From assembly GCF_016654115.1 (NCBI RefSeq), contig NZ_JAEQAZ010000001.1, positions 124,001 through 188,000 of the forward strand: a stretch of 64,000 nt of DNA. The letters are read 5' to 3'. A program made the position numbers and the translations under genes. Below are positions 16,362 to 25,364 of the stretch, one piece after another (within the stretch, counting starts at the first letter, position 1; each line of letters begins with the position of its first letter). This DNA comes from Streptomyces sp. MBT53 (GTDB taxonomy: Bacteria; Actinomycetota; Actinomycetes; Streptomycetales; Streptomycetaceae). The notes under the pieces were generated by a model. It did no database searches. It worked only from the letters and a program-made list of their open reading frames with translations, and was not told the origin of the DNA.

Positions 16362-17726
16362 ATGAGACGCTTGCTCATCCCCGCACTGGTCCTGGCCCTC
16401 GCGGCCGCGGCCGGATGTTCCGGCCGCACCAAGTCCGCGGACACCACCAGCCCTTCGACCACCGGAGCCGCCGACACGGCGACCGCGGACTTCGGCACGC
16501 TGAAGTCCGTCTGCGGCAAGGGCACGGCCAAGACCGTCAGCAGCCAGGGCGTCACCAGCTCCGAGATAAAGGTCGGCGTCTTCAGCGACGTCGGGTTCAC
16601 CAAGAACCCGGAGTTCGTGAACGCGGCGAAGGTCTTCACCTCCTGGTGCAACGCGGCCGGCGGCATCAACGGCCGCAAGATCACACCCGAGACGCACGAC
16701 TCCGCGCTCATGCAGGTCAACCAGAAGATGATCGAGGCCTGCCGCACCGACTTCTTCGAGGTGGGCGGCGGCGCCGCCCTCGACGGCCTGGGCGTCAAGA
16801 CCCGGCTGAAGTGCCTGCTCCCCGAGTTCCCGGCGCAGGTCACCTCCGAGATCGGCGCGGACCTCCAGGTCATGGCCATGGGAGCCTCGACGGGCTATTC
16901 GCCCTACGCCGGTTACTTCTCCTGGCTGCTCAAGGAGGCGTACCCGTCGTCCGCGAGCGGCGTCGGCATCATCACCGGAGACGTGCCCATCACCAAGCTC
17001 CTCGCGGGCCAGGACAAGGAAGTCCTCACCGCGATGGGCGGCAAGGTCACCTACTCCGACCTCTACCCCGCGCAGGGTGTCTCCGACTGGACGCCGTACG
17101 CCCAGTCCATCAAGACGAAGAAGGTCAAGGGACTCGTCTTCCTGGGGGACTTCACCCAGCTGGCGAAGCTGGAGCAGGCGCTCACCAACATCGACTACAA
17201 GCTCGACTGGATCGACGCGAACAGCAACGCCTACGGCCCCGCCTTCGTCAAGCTGGCCGGTCCCGCGCTCGGCACGCAGACCAACTTCGCCTCCATCAAC
17301 GGATACCCGCTGGAGAAGGCCGACGACAACCCGGCGACGAAGGAGATGGTCGCCCTGTTCAAGAAGTACGCGCCCGACGCGCAGCTCACCCTGCCCGCCA
17401 TGCAGGCCTTCTCCAGCTGGCTGCTGTTCGCCACCTCGGCCCGCGACTGCGCCGAGCTGACCCGCAGCTGTGTCCTTGAGAACGCCCAGAAGCAGACCGA
17501 CTGGACCGGGGGCGGGCTCCACGCCTCGGTCAATCTCTCCTCGCCCGACGAGCCCCTGAAGTGCTTCAACGTCGAGAAGGCCACCAGCAGCGGCTGGGTC
17601 CCGGCCGACTTCAAGCCCACCGAGGGCGTCTACCGCTGCGACGCGCCCGCCTACAAGTTCAAGGGCAACTACGGCAAGCCGCCGACCCTGGCGGACGTCG
17701 GCAAGTCGCTCGCCGACCTCAAGTAG
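16362..17726 (+). CDS. ABC transporter substrate-binding lipoprotein, branched-chain amino acid type
   Basis: 454 residues. It starts with a lipoprotein signal (MRRLLIPALVLALAAAAGC, lipid-anchored Cys19), then a Thr/Ser linker and a periplasmic-binding-protein type 1 fold (SSEIKVGVFSDVGFTKN). ATG at 16362 follows a GAGGAG site. It should capture the substrate outside the membrane and deliver it to the LivHM/LivG/LivF proteins at 46619-50128, which share a promoter type but not the location. LivJ-type systems import small organic acids as well as amino acids, so the pathway substrate is the likely ligand. Confidence 0.9.
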   Translation: MRRLLIPALVLALAAAAGCSGRTKSADTTSPSTTGAADTATADFGTLKSVCGKGTAKTVSSQGVTSSEIKVGVFSDVGFTKNPEFVNAAKVFTSWCNAAGGINGRKITPETHDSALMQVNQKMIEACRTDFFEVGGGAALDGLGVKTRLKCLLPEFPAQVTSEIGADLQVMAMGASTGYSPYAGYFSWLLKEAYPSSASGVGIITGDVPITKLLAGQDKEVLTAMGGKVTYSDLYPAQGVSDWTPYAQSIKTKKVKGLVFLGDFTQLAKLEQALTNIDYKLDWIDANSNAYGPAFVKLAGPALGTQTNFASINGYPLEKADDNPATKEMVALFKKYAPDAQLTLPAMQAFSSWLLFATSARDCAELTRSCVLENAQKQTDWTGGGLHASVNLSSPDEPLKCFNVEKATSSGWVPADFKPTEGVYRCDAPAYKFKGNYGKPPTLADVGKSLADLK

Positions 17727-17733
17727 CCAGCAC

Positions 17734-17755
17734 GGCGCGCCACTTGTGGCGCGCC
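17734..17755 (+). terminator. Hairpin after the binding-protein gene
   Basis: Perfect 10-bp stem GGCGCGCCAC / GTGGCGCGCC with a 2-nt spacer, 8 bp after the stop codon. No U-run follows. Such a hairpin between a binding-protein gene and later genes usually gives partial termination or protects the upstream mRNA. Confidence 0.65.
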
Positions 17756-17785
17756 ACCCACCGACCGCGGCAGGAAGGAAGGACC

Positions 17786-17980
17786 GTGAAGGTACGAGTC
17801 GACCCGGAGCGCTGTCAGGGCCACACGCTCTGCGCGATGCGCGCTCCGGACACCTTCGAACTCAGCGAGATCGACGGGCACTCCTCGGTCGTCGAGGAAG
17901 AAGTCCCCGCCGACCAGGAGGAGGCCGTCCGTGAGGCGGTCCTGTCCTGCCCGGAACGGGCGATCTCCCTCATCTCCTGA
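17786..17980 (+). CDS. Ferredoxin for P450
   Basis: 64 residues. The cluster ligands are CQGHTLC (C-x2-H-x2-C) and a later SCPE, the pattern of small actinobacterial [3Fe-4S] (or His-containing 4Fe-4S) ferredoxins that reduce P450s. The GTG at 17786 follows GGAAGGA. It sits 35 bp upstream of the P450 gene and is very likely its electron donor. The acidic helix EEEVPADQEEAVREA matches the family's partner-docking region. Confidence 0.92.
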   Translation: MKVRVDPERCQGHTLCAMRAPDTFELSEIDGHSSVVEEEVPADQEEAVREAVLSCPERAISLIS

Positions 17981-18015
17981 CCCCACCTCAGCCACCGAGC
18001 GGGAGAGGACTCCGC

Positions 18016-19392
18016 ATGACCACGGAAGAAGCGGCCGTCGACGACGACGGTGGCCGCAAGCACCACCTGGTGCACTTCGACCGGCACACCCCCGACTACC
18101 GCGACCGGTTCGAGGACATCACCCACGAACTGCACGGGCAGTGCCCGATCGCCTGGACGGAGGCCCACGGCGGCCACTGGGTCGCCAGCGGCAACCGCGA
18201 GGTGTTCGAACTCGCGCGGTCCGCCGAGTTCCTCTCCAACGACCATGACGTGAAGGGGGAGCGGCGCGGATACAACGGGATCTCCATCCCCGCGCCACCC
18301 CCTGAGCGGAAGGGCCGGGGCGGCTTCCTGGAGATGGACCCGCCGGACCAACGGCACTACCGGCAGACCCTCAACCCGTATCTGTCGCCGGCCGCGATCC
18401 AGCGCTGGATCCCGTTCGTCGACGAGGTCGTCCGCGCCAGCATCGACGAGAAGATCGAGTCCGGATACATCGACTTCGTCGACGACCTCGCCAACATCGT
18501 CCCCGCCGTGCTCACCCTGGCGATGATGGGCATCCCGCTGGAGCACTGGACGATCTACAACGAACCGGCCCACGCCTCCGTCTACACACCCCCCAACTCG
18601 CCGGACATGCCACGGGTGTTGGACCTGAGCCGCAAGATGGGCATGGATCTCATGGCCCAGCTCGCGGAGATCCGGAAGAACCCCCGCCCGGGCCTGGTGG
18701 ACGCGCTGGTCCGCGCCGACATCAACGGCCGCAACCCCGACGACGGCGAACTCCTCGGCGTGTGCGCCCTGTTGATCGGCGGCGGCTTCGACACCACGAC
18801 CGCGCTCACCGCCCACTCCCTCGAATGGCTCTCCCAACACCCGGAGGAACGCTCCCGGTTGAGCCGCGACCGCAAGATCCTGCTGGACTCCGCCACTGAG
18901 GAGTTCCTGCGCTTCTACACCCCGGCACCCGGAGACGGCCGCACCATCACCGCCGACTGCGAGATCGCCGGCACCCAGTTCAAGGAGGGCGAACGCCTCT
19001 GGCTCTCCTGGGCGATGGCCAACCGGGATCCGTCGGTCTTCCCCGACCCGGACCGCATCGACATGGAACGCAAGGGCAACCGCCACAGCAGCTTCGGCCT
19101 CGGCATCCACCGCTGCATCGGCTCCAACGTGGCCCGCACCGTGTTCAAGCGGATGGTGACCGCCGTACTCGACCGCATGCCCGACTACGAGTGCGACCCC
19201 GAAGGCGCCGTGCACTACGAGACCATCGGCGTCATCCAGGGCATGCGCCACCTCCCCGCGACCTTCACCCCGGGCAAGCGGCTGGGCATCGGACTCGACG
19301 AGACCCTCGCCGAACTCCAGAAGCTCTGCGACGAACAACGGCTCGCCGAGCCCGTCACCGTCCGCAAGTCCACGGCACGGATCGACACATGA
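18016..19392 (+). CDS. Cytochrome P450
   Basis: 458 residues. I-helix oxygen-binding motif GGGFDTTT, K-helix ExxR in EEFLRF, and heme-binding loop FGLGIHRCIG with the axial ligand Cys367. No membrane anchor, as in soluble bacterial P450s. It forms an electron-transfer pair with the ferredoxin just upstream; no dedicated ferredoxin reductase is nearby. Its stop overlaps the DUF35-thiolase start. It probably hydroxylates an unactivated carbon of the imported compound; its CYP family cannot be named from sequence alone. Confidence 0.93.
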   Translation: MTTEEAAVDDDGGRKHHLVHFDRHTPDYRDRFEDITHELHGQCPIAWTEAHGGHWVASGNREVFELARSAEFLSNDHDVKGERRGYNGISIPAPPPERKGRGGFLEMDPPDQRHYRQTLNPYLSPAAIQRWIPFVDEVVRASIDEKIESGYIDFVDDLANIVPAVLTLAMMGIPLEHWTIYNEPAHASVYTPPNSPDMPRVLDLSRKMGMDLMAQLAEIRKNPRPGLVDALVRADINGRNPDDGELLGVCALLIGGGFDTTTALTAHSLEWLSQHPEERSRLSRDRKILLDSATEEFLRFYTPAPGDGRTITADCEIAGTQFKEGERLWLSWAMANRDPSVFPDPDRIDMERKGNRHSSFGLGIHRCIGSNVARTVFKRMVTAVLDRMPDYECDPEGAVHYETIGVIQGMRHLPATFTPGKRLGIGLDETLAELQKLCDEQRLAEPVTVRKSTARIDT

Positions 19393-21050
19393 CGGACAGT
19401 CAACGCCCCGGTCCGGTGGTCACGGAGGAGAACGAGTTCTTCTGGACCTCCGGCGCGGACGGCCGGCTGCGGCTGACGGAGTGCGGGTCCTGCCAGGCCC
19501 TCATCCACCCGCCGCAGCCGGTCTGCCGGTACTGCCACGGCCACGACATGGGCGTCCGCGCGGTCTCCGGCCGTGCGACGCTGATCGGCTTCACGGTCAA
19601 CCACCGCTTCGCCCTGCCCGGCCTGCCCGCGCCCTACGTCGTGGCCCAGGTCGCCCTGGAGGAGGACCCCCGCGTCCGCCTCACCACCAACGCCGTCCAG
19701 TGCACCCCGGACGAGCTGGAGTTGGGCATGCGGATGGAGGTCGTCTTCGAACAGGTCGAGGACGCCTGGCTGCCCCTGTTCCGCCCGGCACCCGAACGCC
19801 CGGCCCCCGACCCGCTGCCGCTCGCCGAGGTGGACACCCGCCAACTCGCCCGCCGCGTACGGCCGATGGTCTCGACCGACAAGTTCGAGGACAAGGTCGC
19901 GATCACCGGCATCGGCATGTCGGGGATCGGCCGCCGCCTCCTGGTCCCACCGGTGTCCCTGACCGTCCAGGCCTGCCAACAGGCCATCGCCGACGCCGGG
20001 TTGACCGTCGACGACATCGACGGACTGGCCACCTACCCGGGCGCAGGCACCGCGTACGGCGGCTTCGGCGAAGGCGGGATCACCGCCCTGGAATCCGCCC
20101 TCGGCCTCGAACCCACCTGGTACAACGGCGGCAGCGAGACCTTCGGCCCCTGCGGCTCGCTCATCTCCGCGATGCTCGCCGTCGCGGGCGGACTCGCCCG
20201 GCACGTCCTGTGCTTCCGCACGGTCTGGGAGGCGTCGTACGGCGAACTCGTGCGCCGCGGCCGGATCGCGCAGGACCCGCCGCGCAAACTCGACGGCTGG
20301 ATGAAGCCGTTCGGAGCGACCTCGGCCGCGCACACCCTCGCCCAGAACGCCCAACGCCACTTCCACCGCTACGGCACCACCCGCGAGACCCTCGGCTGGA
20401 TCGCCCTCAACCAGCGGGCCAACGCGGCACTCAACCCCACGGCGGTCTACCGCGACCCGCTCACCATGGACGACTATCTCAACGCCCGCCCGATCACCAC
20501 CCCGTTCGGCCTCTACGACTGCGATGTCCCCTGCGACGGAGCGGTCGCCGTGATCGTGTCGGCCGTGGACGCGGCCCGGGACCTCGCCCAACCCCCCGTC
20601 CTGGTCGAGGCGGTGGGCACCCAGATCCTGGAACGCCTGGAATGGGACCAGAGCACACTCACCCACGAACCCCAAGTCCTGGGCCAGTCGGCCCACTTGT
20701 GGTCCCGTACCTCGCTGCGCCCCGAGGACGTCGACGTCGCCGAACTCTACGACGGCTTCACCTTCAACTGCCTTTCCTGGCTGGAGGGGTTGGGGTTCTG
20801 CGGCATCGGCGAGTCCAAGGACTTCCTGGACGGAGGCAAGAACATCGCACGGGACGGCGTACTGCCGCTGAACACCCACGGCGGACAGCTCTCCCACGGC
20901 CGCACCCATGGCATGGGGCTGGTCCACGAGGCCATCACCCAGCTGCGCGGCGCGGCGGGGCCGCGGCAGGTGTCCGGCGCCCGGGTGGCGGTGGCGAGCA
21001 GCGGCGGACTCACCCCGAGCGGCGTGATCCTGTTTCGGGCGGACGGATGA
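19389..21050 (+). CDS. DUF35-thiolase fusion, probable side-chain aldolase
   Basis: 553 residues. Residues 1 to about 150 form a DUF35 protein: a zinc ribbon (C32, C35, C46, C49; ECGSC ... CRYCH) plus an OB-fold. From about residue 170 a thiolase/SCP-x-like domain begins (VAITGIGMSGIGRRL). The canonical thiolase cysteines are not in place (GPCGSLIS region; VAVASSGG at the C-terminus), while a tyrosine is in AELYDGFTF. This fits Ltp2-type retro-aldolases, which work with a DUF35 partner to remove a CoA side chain. In Ltp2 systems the parts are separate; here they are one chain. Confidence 0.88.
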   Translation: MTDSQRPGPVVTEENEFFWTSGADGRLRLTECGSCQALIHPPQPVCRYCHGHDMGVRAVSGRATLIGFTVNHRFALPGLPAPYVVAQVALEEDPRVRLTTNAVQCTPDELELGMRMEVVFEQVEDAWLPLFRPAPERPAPDPLPLAEVDTRQLARRVRPMVSTDKFEDKVAITGIGMSGIGRRLLVPPVSLTVQACQQAIADAGLTVDDIDGLATYPGAGTAYGGFGEGGITALESALGLEPTWYNGGSETFGPCGSLISAMLAVAGGLARHVLCFRTVWEASYGELVRRGRIAQDPPRKLDGWMKPFGATSAAHTLAQNAQRHFHRYGTTRETLGWIALNQRANAALNPTAVYRDPLTMDDYLNARPITTPFGLYDCDVPCDGAVAVIVSAVDAARDLAQPPVLVEAVGTQILERLEWDQSTLTHEPQVLGQSAHLWSRTSLRPEDVDVAELYDGFTFNCLSWLEGLGFCGIGESKDFLDGGKNIARDGVLPLNTHGGQLSHGRTHGMGLVHEAITQLRGAAGPRQVSGARVAVASSGGLTPSGVILFRADG

Positions 21051-21964
21051 ACTCAGGTACCACGGAGGTCGTTTCGCGCGTCGTCGACGTCGACGGCATC
21101 CCCATGTCCGCGCTGCTGTGCGAGGCCCGCGAACCGCGCGCGGTCCTCGTCGCGCTGCACGGGGGAGCGGTGACCTCCCGCTACTTCGACTACCCCGACC
21201 AGCCCCGTCTGTCCCTCCTGCGCACGGCGGCGGCACTCGGCTTCACCACCGTCGCCATCGACCGTCCCGGATACGGGAGTTCGGCTCCGTACGGCGACAG
21301 CATGGCTTCCCCCGCGCGACGCGTCGACCTCGCCTACGGAGTGGTGGACCGACTGCTCGCCTCGCGTCCGCGCGGAGCGGGCCTGTTCCTGTGGGCGCAC
21401 TCGATCGGCTGCGCCCTGGGCGTGCGCATGGCCGGCGACGAACGGCGCAACGACCTTCTCGGTCTGGAGATCGCCGGTACCGGACGCCACCACGCACCCG
21501 CCGCCGTCGAGATCCTGGACTTCAGGCGGCGCGACCCGGCCGAGCCGCGACGGCCCGGACCCGGACTGCGCGACCTGCTGTGGGAACCGTCGCACCTGTA
21601 TCCCGCCGAAGTCGTCGGTGCCGCCCGCATCCAGTCGTCGGGCCCGCCGTACGAAGGCACCGTGGCCCGCCGCTGGCCGCTGGAGTTCGCCGAAGTCGCC
21701 GCCCACGTGAGGATTCCCGTGCACTACACGCTCGGCGACCACGAACGCGTGTGGAGTTCCGGGCCGGAGGCCATGGCCGACATCGCGGGCCTGTTCACCG
21801 CCTCCCCGCGGGTCGTCACCGACGAACAGGCCGACAGCGGCCACAACTTGAGCATCGGGCGCACCGCGACCGGATACCACCTGAAGATCCTCTCGTTCGT
21901 CGAGGAATGTGTTCTCGGCCGGGAGAACGACGGGATCGACCGTCTGCCGAGGAGGGCCGGATGA
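21047..21964 (+). CDS. Alpha/beta hydrolase
   Basis: 305 residues with the oxyanion segment LVALHGGAVTSRYFDYP, the nucleophile elbow AHSIG (Ser119) in place of the more usual GHSMG, an acid within YTLGDHERVW, and a histidine in DSGHNLS. It overlaps the fusion gene upstream and the DoxX gene downstream by 4 bp each. It could hydrolyse a thioester or a lactone from the aldolase step. The catalytic triad looks complete. Confidence 0.83.
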   Translation: MNSGTTEVVSRVVDVDGIPMSALLCEAREPRAVLVALHGGAVTSRYFDYPDQPRLSLLRTAAALGFTTVAIDRPGYGSSAPYGDSMASPARRVDLAYGVVDRLLASRPRGAGLFLWAHSIGCALGVRMAGDERRNDLLGLEIAGTGRHHAPAAVEILDFRRRDPAEPRRPGPGLRDLLWEPSHLYPAEVVGAARIQSSGPPYEGTVARRWPLEFAEVAAHVRIPVHYTLGDHERVWSSGPEAMADIAGLFTASPRVVTDEQADSGHNLSIGRTATGYHLKILSFVEECVLGRENDGIDRLPRRAG

Positions 21965-22527
21965 GCGACGCCGACAACGCGGTACTGCTGCTCGTACGAG
22001 TGGTCGTAGGACTGATCATGATCATGCACGGGCTGAATCACTGGCGCGGCGGCGGTCGGATCGAGGGCACCGCGCGCTGGTTCACCGGACTCGGCCTGAG
22101 ACAGGGTGTGCTGCAGGCCTGGATGAGTGTGCTCACGGAGGTCGGAGCGGGCATCCTGCTCGTTCTCGGACTGCTCACACCACTGGCCTGCGCCGCCGTG
22201 ATCTCCGTGATGCTGGTCGCGGGACTGCTCGCCCACCGGCCCAACGGGTTCTTCGTCTTCAAGGACGGCTACGAGTACGTCCTCACCCTCGCCGTCGTCG
22301 CCCTGGCCCTCGCGGTGCTGGGCCCCGGCCGCTGGTCCCTCGACCACGCTGCGGGCATCGACCCGACCGGCTGGACCGGCGGCGCGATCGCGCTCGGCGC
22401 GGCCGTGGCGGCGACCGGGGGACTGCTGGGCACGTTCTGGCGACCGGAGCCCAAGACGGAAGCGGAGCCCGCCGCGGAAGCGGTGGCCGAGAACACCCCC
22501 GAGCAAGTCGACCAGGAGGCCCGCTGA
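21961..22527 (+). CDS. DoxX-family membrane protein
   Basis: 188 residues with four predicted membrane helices (starting VLLLVRVVVGLIMIMHGLNHW) and the DoxX pattern of a helix pair flanking a short loop. The soluble tail is acidic (EPKTEAEPAAEAVAENTPEQ). DoxX proteins accompany redox enzymes and are thought to affect membrane quinone or thiol redox state. Here it is embedded between a hydrolase and a beta-hydroxyacid dehydrogenase with 4-bp and 1-bp overlaps, so it is part of the same operon. Confidence 0.82.
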   Translation: MSDADNAVLLLVRVVVGLIMIMHGLNHWRGGGRIEGTARWFTGLGLRQGVLQAWMSVLTEVGAGILLVLGLLTPLACAAVISVMLVAGLLAHRPNGFFVFKDGYEYVLTLAVVALALAVLGPGRWSLDHAAGIDPTGWTGGAIALGAAVAATGGLLGTFWRPEPKTEAEPAAEAVAENTPEQVDQEAR

Positions 22528-23378
22528 TGCGCGTCGGATTCATCGGGCTGGGCAGTCAGGGCGCACCCATGGCCCGCCGGATCGTCGAGGCGGGCTTCGA
22601 GACCACGCTCTGGGCGCGTCGCCCGGCCACCCTCGCCGCGTTCGCGGACACCGCCGCCCGGCGGGCCGCGTCCCCCGTCGAACTGGCCGCGGCCAGCGAC
22701 CTGGTGTGCGTCTGTGTCGTCGACGACGCCGACGTCGAGCAGGTCGTCACCGGCGAACAGGGCGTGCTCACCGGCCTGCGCCGGGGCGGAGTCATCGCCG
22801 TGCACAGCACCATCCATCCCGACACCGTCCGGCGGCTGGCCGAACAGGCCAAGGTGCACGGCGTGTCCGTGGTCGACGCACCGGTCAGCGGCGGCGGACG
22901 AGCCGCCGCGCAGGGCCGGCTGCTGGTGATGACAGGCGGCGAGTCCGGCACCGTCGCCTACTGCCGCAAGGTGTTCGAGACCTTCGGCGACCCCGTGCTG
23001 CACATGGGTCCGCTCGGCTCGGGACAGATCGCCAAACTTCTCAACAACCTATTGTTCACTGCCAACTTGGCGACCGCGGCCGATACGCTGGCGCTGGCAC
23101 CGGAGTTCGGCATCGACCGCGGTGCTCTAGCCGCTGCCGTGCTCCACGGCAGCGGAGCGAGCTTCGCCCTCGACCGCGTGAAGTCCGCCGGCGGCACACT
23201 CGACCCCCTCGCGGACCGCGCGGGACCGCTGCTCCGCAAGGACGTGAGACTGCTGGCCGGCCTCGCCGAGACGGCGCACGTCACGGCGGGCACCGCACTC
23301 GCGGCGGCCGACGCGGCCCTCGACCGCATGGGCCAAGGGCGCCTGGCGGCATCCCCAACCCCCGCTCCACGAAAGTGA
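22527..23378 (+). CDS. 3-hydroxyisobutyrate dehydrogenase family protein
   Basis: 283 residues with GFIGLGSQGAPMARRIVEAG, the substrate segment DAPVSGGGRAAAQGRLLVMTGG and the catalytic lysine in AKLLNNLLFTANL. It is a better match to the canonical family than the relative at 5452. It starts 1 bp before the end of the DoxX gene and is the last gene of the rightward operon. It probably oxidises a beta-hydroxyacid or its CoA-free form with NAD(P). Confidence 0.88.
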   Translation: MRVGFIGLGSQGAPMARRIVEAGFETTLWARRPATLAAFADTAARRAASPVELAAASDLVCVCVVDDADVEQVVTGEQGVLTGLRRGGVIAVHSTIHPDTVRRLAEQAKVHGVSVVDAPVSGGGRAAAQGRLLVMTGGESGTVAYCRKVFETFGDPVLHMGPLGSGQIAKLLNNLLFTANLATAADTLALAPEFGIDRGALAAAVLHGSGASFALDRVKSAGGTLDPLADRAGPLLRKDVRLLAGLAETAHVTAGTALAAADAALDRMGQGRLAASPTPAPRK

Positions 23379-23391
23379 AAACGAGCTTCTC
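23377..23391. promoter_or_regulatory. Possible degenerate operator before the second P450
   Basis: GAAAACGAGCTTCTC matches the cluster palindrome at 9 of 12 arm positions, 57 bp before the P450 start. It overlaps the stop of the previous gene. Weak; listed because of its location. Confidence 0.3.
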
Positions 23392-23448
23392 GCCAGTGGA
23401 GAAGATTGATATCGTCGCTCGTCGTCAGACTGGTGACGGAAGGGAACC

Positions 23449-24744
23449 GTGCACACCGTGAAGGACTTCGAGGCGATCGACTTCTTCCAGGACGACGAGG
23501 TCGTCGCGGATCCGTACCCCTACTTGGCGGCCCTGCGCGGGAAATGCCCGGTGCAGCGCGAGAGCCACCACGACGTGACGATGGTGACGGGATACGACGA
23601 GGCGATCCAGGTCCTCAACGACGCCGACACCTACTCGTCCTGCCTCTCGGTGACCGGCCCCTTCCCCGGGTTCCCGGTTCCGCTGGACGGCGACGTCGAC
23701 GTCAGCGCGCTGATCGAGCAGTACCGCGACCAGCTCCCGTTCAGCGACCAGCTGCCGACGCTGGACGCGCCGCTGCACACGGACCACCGCGGACTGCTGA
23801 TGCGGCTGATCACCCCGCGCCGCCTCAAGGAGAACGAGGCGTCGATGTGGCACCTCGCCGACGCCCAGCTCGACGCGTATCTCGCGGCCGGCGAGGGCGA
23901 TTTCATCAGCGGGTTCGCCGGCCCCTTCACCCTGCGGGTCATCGCCGACCTGCTCGGTGTGCCCGACGAGGACCGCAACTCGTTCGTGGAGGGCCTCGAA
24001 CACCAGCCGCGGGGAGGCATCGGGAGCACCGACGGCGCAGTCGCGCACTCACCGCTGGAATACCTGTACGAGCAGTTCTCGGCCTATGTCGAGGAGCGCC
24101 GCCGCGAACCCCGCGAGGACGTGATCACGGGCCTCGCCACCGCGAAGTTCCCCGACGGCTCGACCCCCGACGTCGCCGACGTGGCCCGCGTCGCCACCAA
24201 CCTCTTCGCAGCCGGCCAGGAGACCACCGTCCGGCTGCTGAGCAACGCCCTCAAGCTGATCGCCGAAGACCCCGATCTGCAGCACCTGCTGCGCACCGAG
24301 CGCGATCGCATCCCGAACTTCATCGAGGAGACGCTGCGCACGGAGAGCCCGATCAAGGGCGACTTCCGGCTGTCGCGCGCGGCGTCCACGGTGGGCGGCG
24401 TCGACATCCCCGCCGGCACCACCCTCATGGTCCTCAACGGCGCCGCCAACCGCGACCCGCGCCACTTCGAGGACCCCGAGACCTTCGACCCGGCCCGCGC
24501 CAACGCCCGCCACCACCTCGCCTTCGGCCGCGGCCCGCACACCTGCCCCGGTGCCCCGCTGGCCCGCGCCGAGGCCCGGGTGGGCATCGAGCGCATCCTC
24601 GACCGTACGACGGACATCAGGATCTCGGAGAGCGCGCACGGCCCCGCCGACGCGCGGAACTACCGTTACCTGCCGACGTACATCCTGCGCGGCCTCACCC
24701 ATCTGAACCTGGAGTTCACGCTCGCCGAGGAGTCCGCCCGATGA
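23449..24744 (+). CDS. Cytochrome P450
   Basis: 431 residues: I-helix AAGQETT, K-helix EETLR, heme loop FGRGPHTCPGAPLAR with Cys366 as the axial ligand. The GTG start has GGAAGGGAA upstream. Its stop overlaps a dedicated ferredoxin gene (ATGA). This is the second P450/ferredoxin pair in the window and differs in its I-helix (Glu instead of Asp before the threonines), so the two probably oxidise different positions. Confidence 0.93.
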   Translation: MHTVKDFEAIDFFQDDEVVADPYPYLAALRGKCPVQRESHHDVTMVTGYDEAIQVLNDADTYSSCLSVTGPFPGFPVPLDGDVDVSALIEQYRDQLPFSDQLPTLDAPLHTDHRGLLMRLITPRRLKENEASMWHLADAQLDAYLAAGEGDFISGFAGPFTLRVIADLLGVPDEDRNSFVEGLEHQPRGGIGSTDGAVAHSPLEYLYEQFSAYVEERRREPREDVITGLATAKFPDGSTPDVADVARVATNLFAAGQETTVRLLSNALKLIAEDPDLQHLLRTERDRIPNFIEETLRTESPIKGDFRLSRAASTVGGVDIPAGTTLMVLNGAANRDPRHFEDPETFDPARANARHHLAFGRGPHTCPGAPLARAEARVGIERILDRTTDIRISESAHGPADARNYRYLPTYILRGLTHLNLEFTLAEESAR

Positions 24745-24929
24745 AAGCCGTCATCGACACGGACCGCTGCCGGGGCCACGGCATCTGCTGGTCGATCTGC
24801 CCCGAGGTCTTCGACCTCACCGACGACGGCTACGCCGAGGTTCTGACCCCGGAAGTCCCCACCGAGTACGAGGCCCAGGTCCGCGAGGCGACCAGCAGCT
24901 GCCCCGAGCGCGCCATCACGGTCAACTAG
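24741..24929 (+). CDS. Ferredoxin for the second P450
   Basis: 62 residues with CRGHGICWSICPEVF and the later SCPE cysteine. The motif is C-x2-H-x2-C, as in the ferredoxin at 17786. It overlaps the P450 stop and is the likely electron donor. No ferredoxin reductase is encoded beside it; the nearest NAD(P)H-dependent reductase is the fused [2Fe-2S] protein at 27418, which probably serves the Rieske oxygenase. Confidence 0.92.
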   Translation: MKAVIDTDRCRGHGICWSICPEVFDLTDDGYAEVLTPEVPTEYEAQVREATSSCPERAITVN

Positions 24930-24959
24930 CCTGCACGAGCAGTGAGTTGAGGAGAACGC

Positions 24960-25271
24960 ATGCCCAAGGGGTACGTCATCCTGACCGAGTCCATCAAGGA
25001 CCCGGCCGGAATGGACGCCTACAGCCGTGCCGCCGGACCGTCGATCGCACAGGGCGGCGCGTCCGTCCTCGCGGCCGACGGCCGGCCGCAGCTCCTCGAG
25101 GGCGAGTGGCACGGCGACCGGACCGTCGTTCTCGAATTCGATTCGGTGGAGGCGGCACGCGCCTGGTACGACTCGGAGGCGTACGGGCGCGCGAAGCCCC
25201 TGCGGCAGGCCGCCGCCGACACCAACGCCGTGATCGTCTCCGGCTTCGACCTGCCGCCCCGGGGCGCATGA
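24960..25271 (+). CDS. DUF1330 protein
   Basis: 103 residues with the DUF1330 ferredoxin-like (dimeric alpha/beta barrel) pattern: KGYVILTESIKDPAGMDAYSR at the N-terminus and FDSVEAARAWYDSEAYGRAKPL in the middle. It lies 30 bp after the ferredoxin gene. A strong GGAG site is 8 bp before the ATG. The family often occurs in catabolic operons, but no reaction is established. Confidence 0.85.
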   Translation: MPKGYVILTESIKDPAGMDAYSRAAGPSIAQGGASVLAADGRPQLLEGEWHGDRTVVLEFDSVEAARAWYDSEAYGRAKPLRQAAADTNAVIVSGFDLPPRGA

Positions 25272-25315
25272 CGGGCAAGGGATCGGCAATGGCCGGAAGG
25301 GTCGCCCTATCGCCA

Positions 25316-25346
25316 CGGCAACCGTAGTGTCACATCGGTGTTGCCG
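25316..25346. promoter_or_regulatory. Dyad CGGCAAC-N17-GTTGCCG before the TetR gene
   Basis: Two perfect 7-bp inverted arms lie 19 bp upstream of the TetR start and resemble a self-operator. It is unrelated in sequence to the GAGAAT palindrome, so this TetR probably does not control that regulon through its own promoter. Confidence 0.5.
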
Positions 25347-25364
25347 CGGTGAAAGGGGTCCCCA

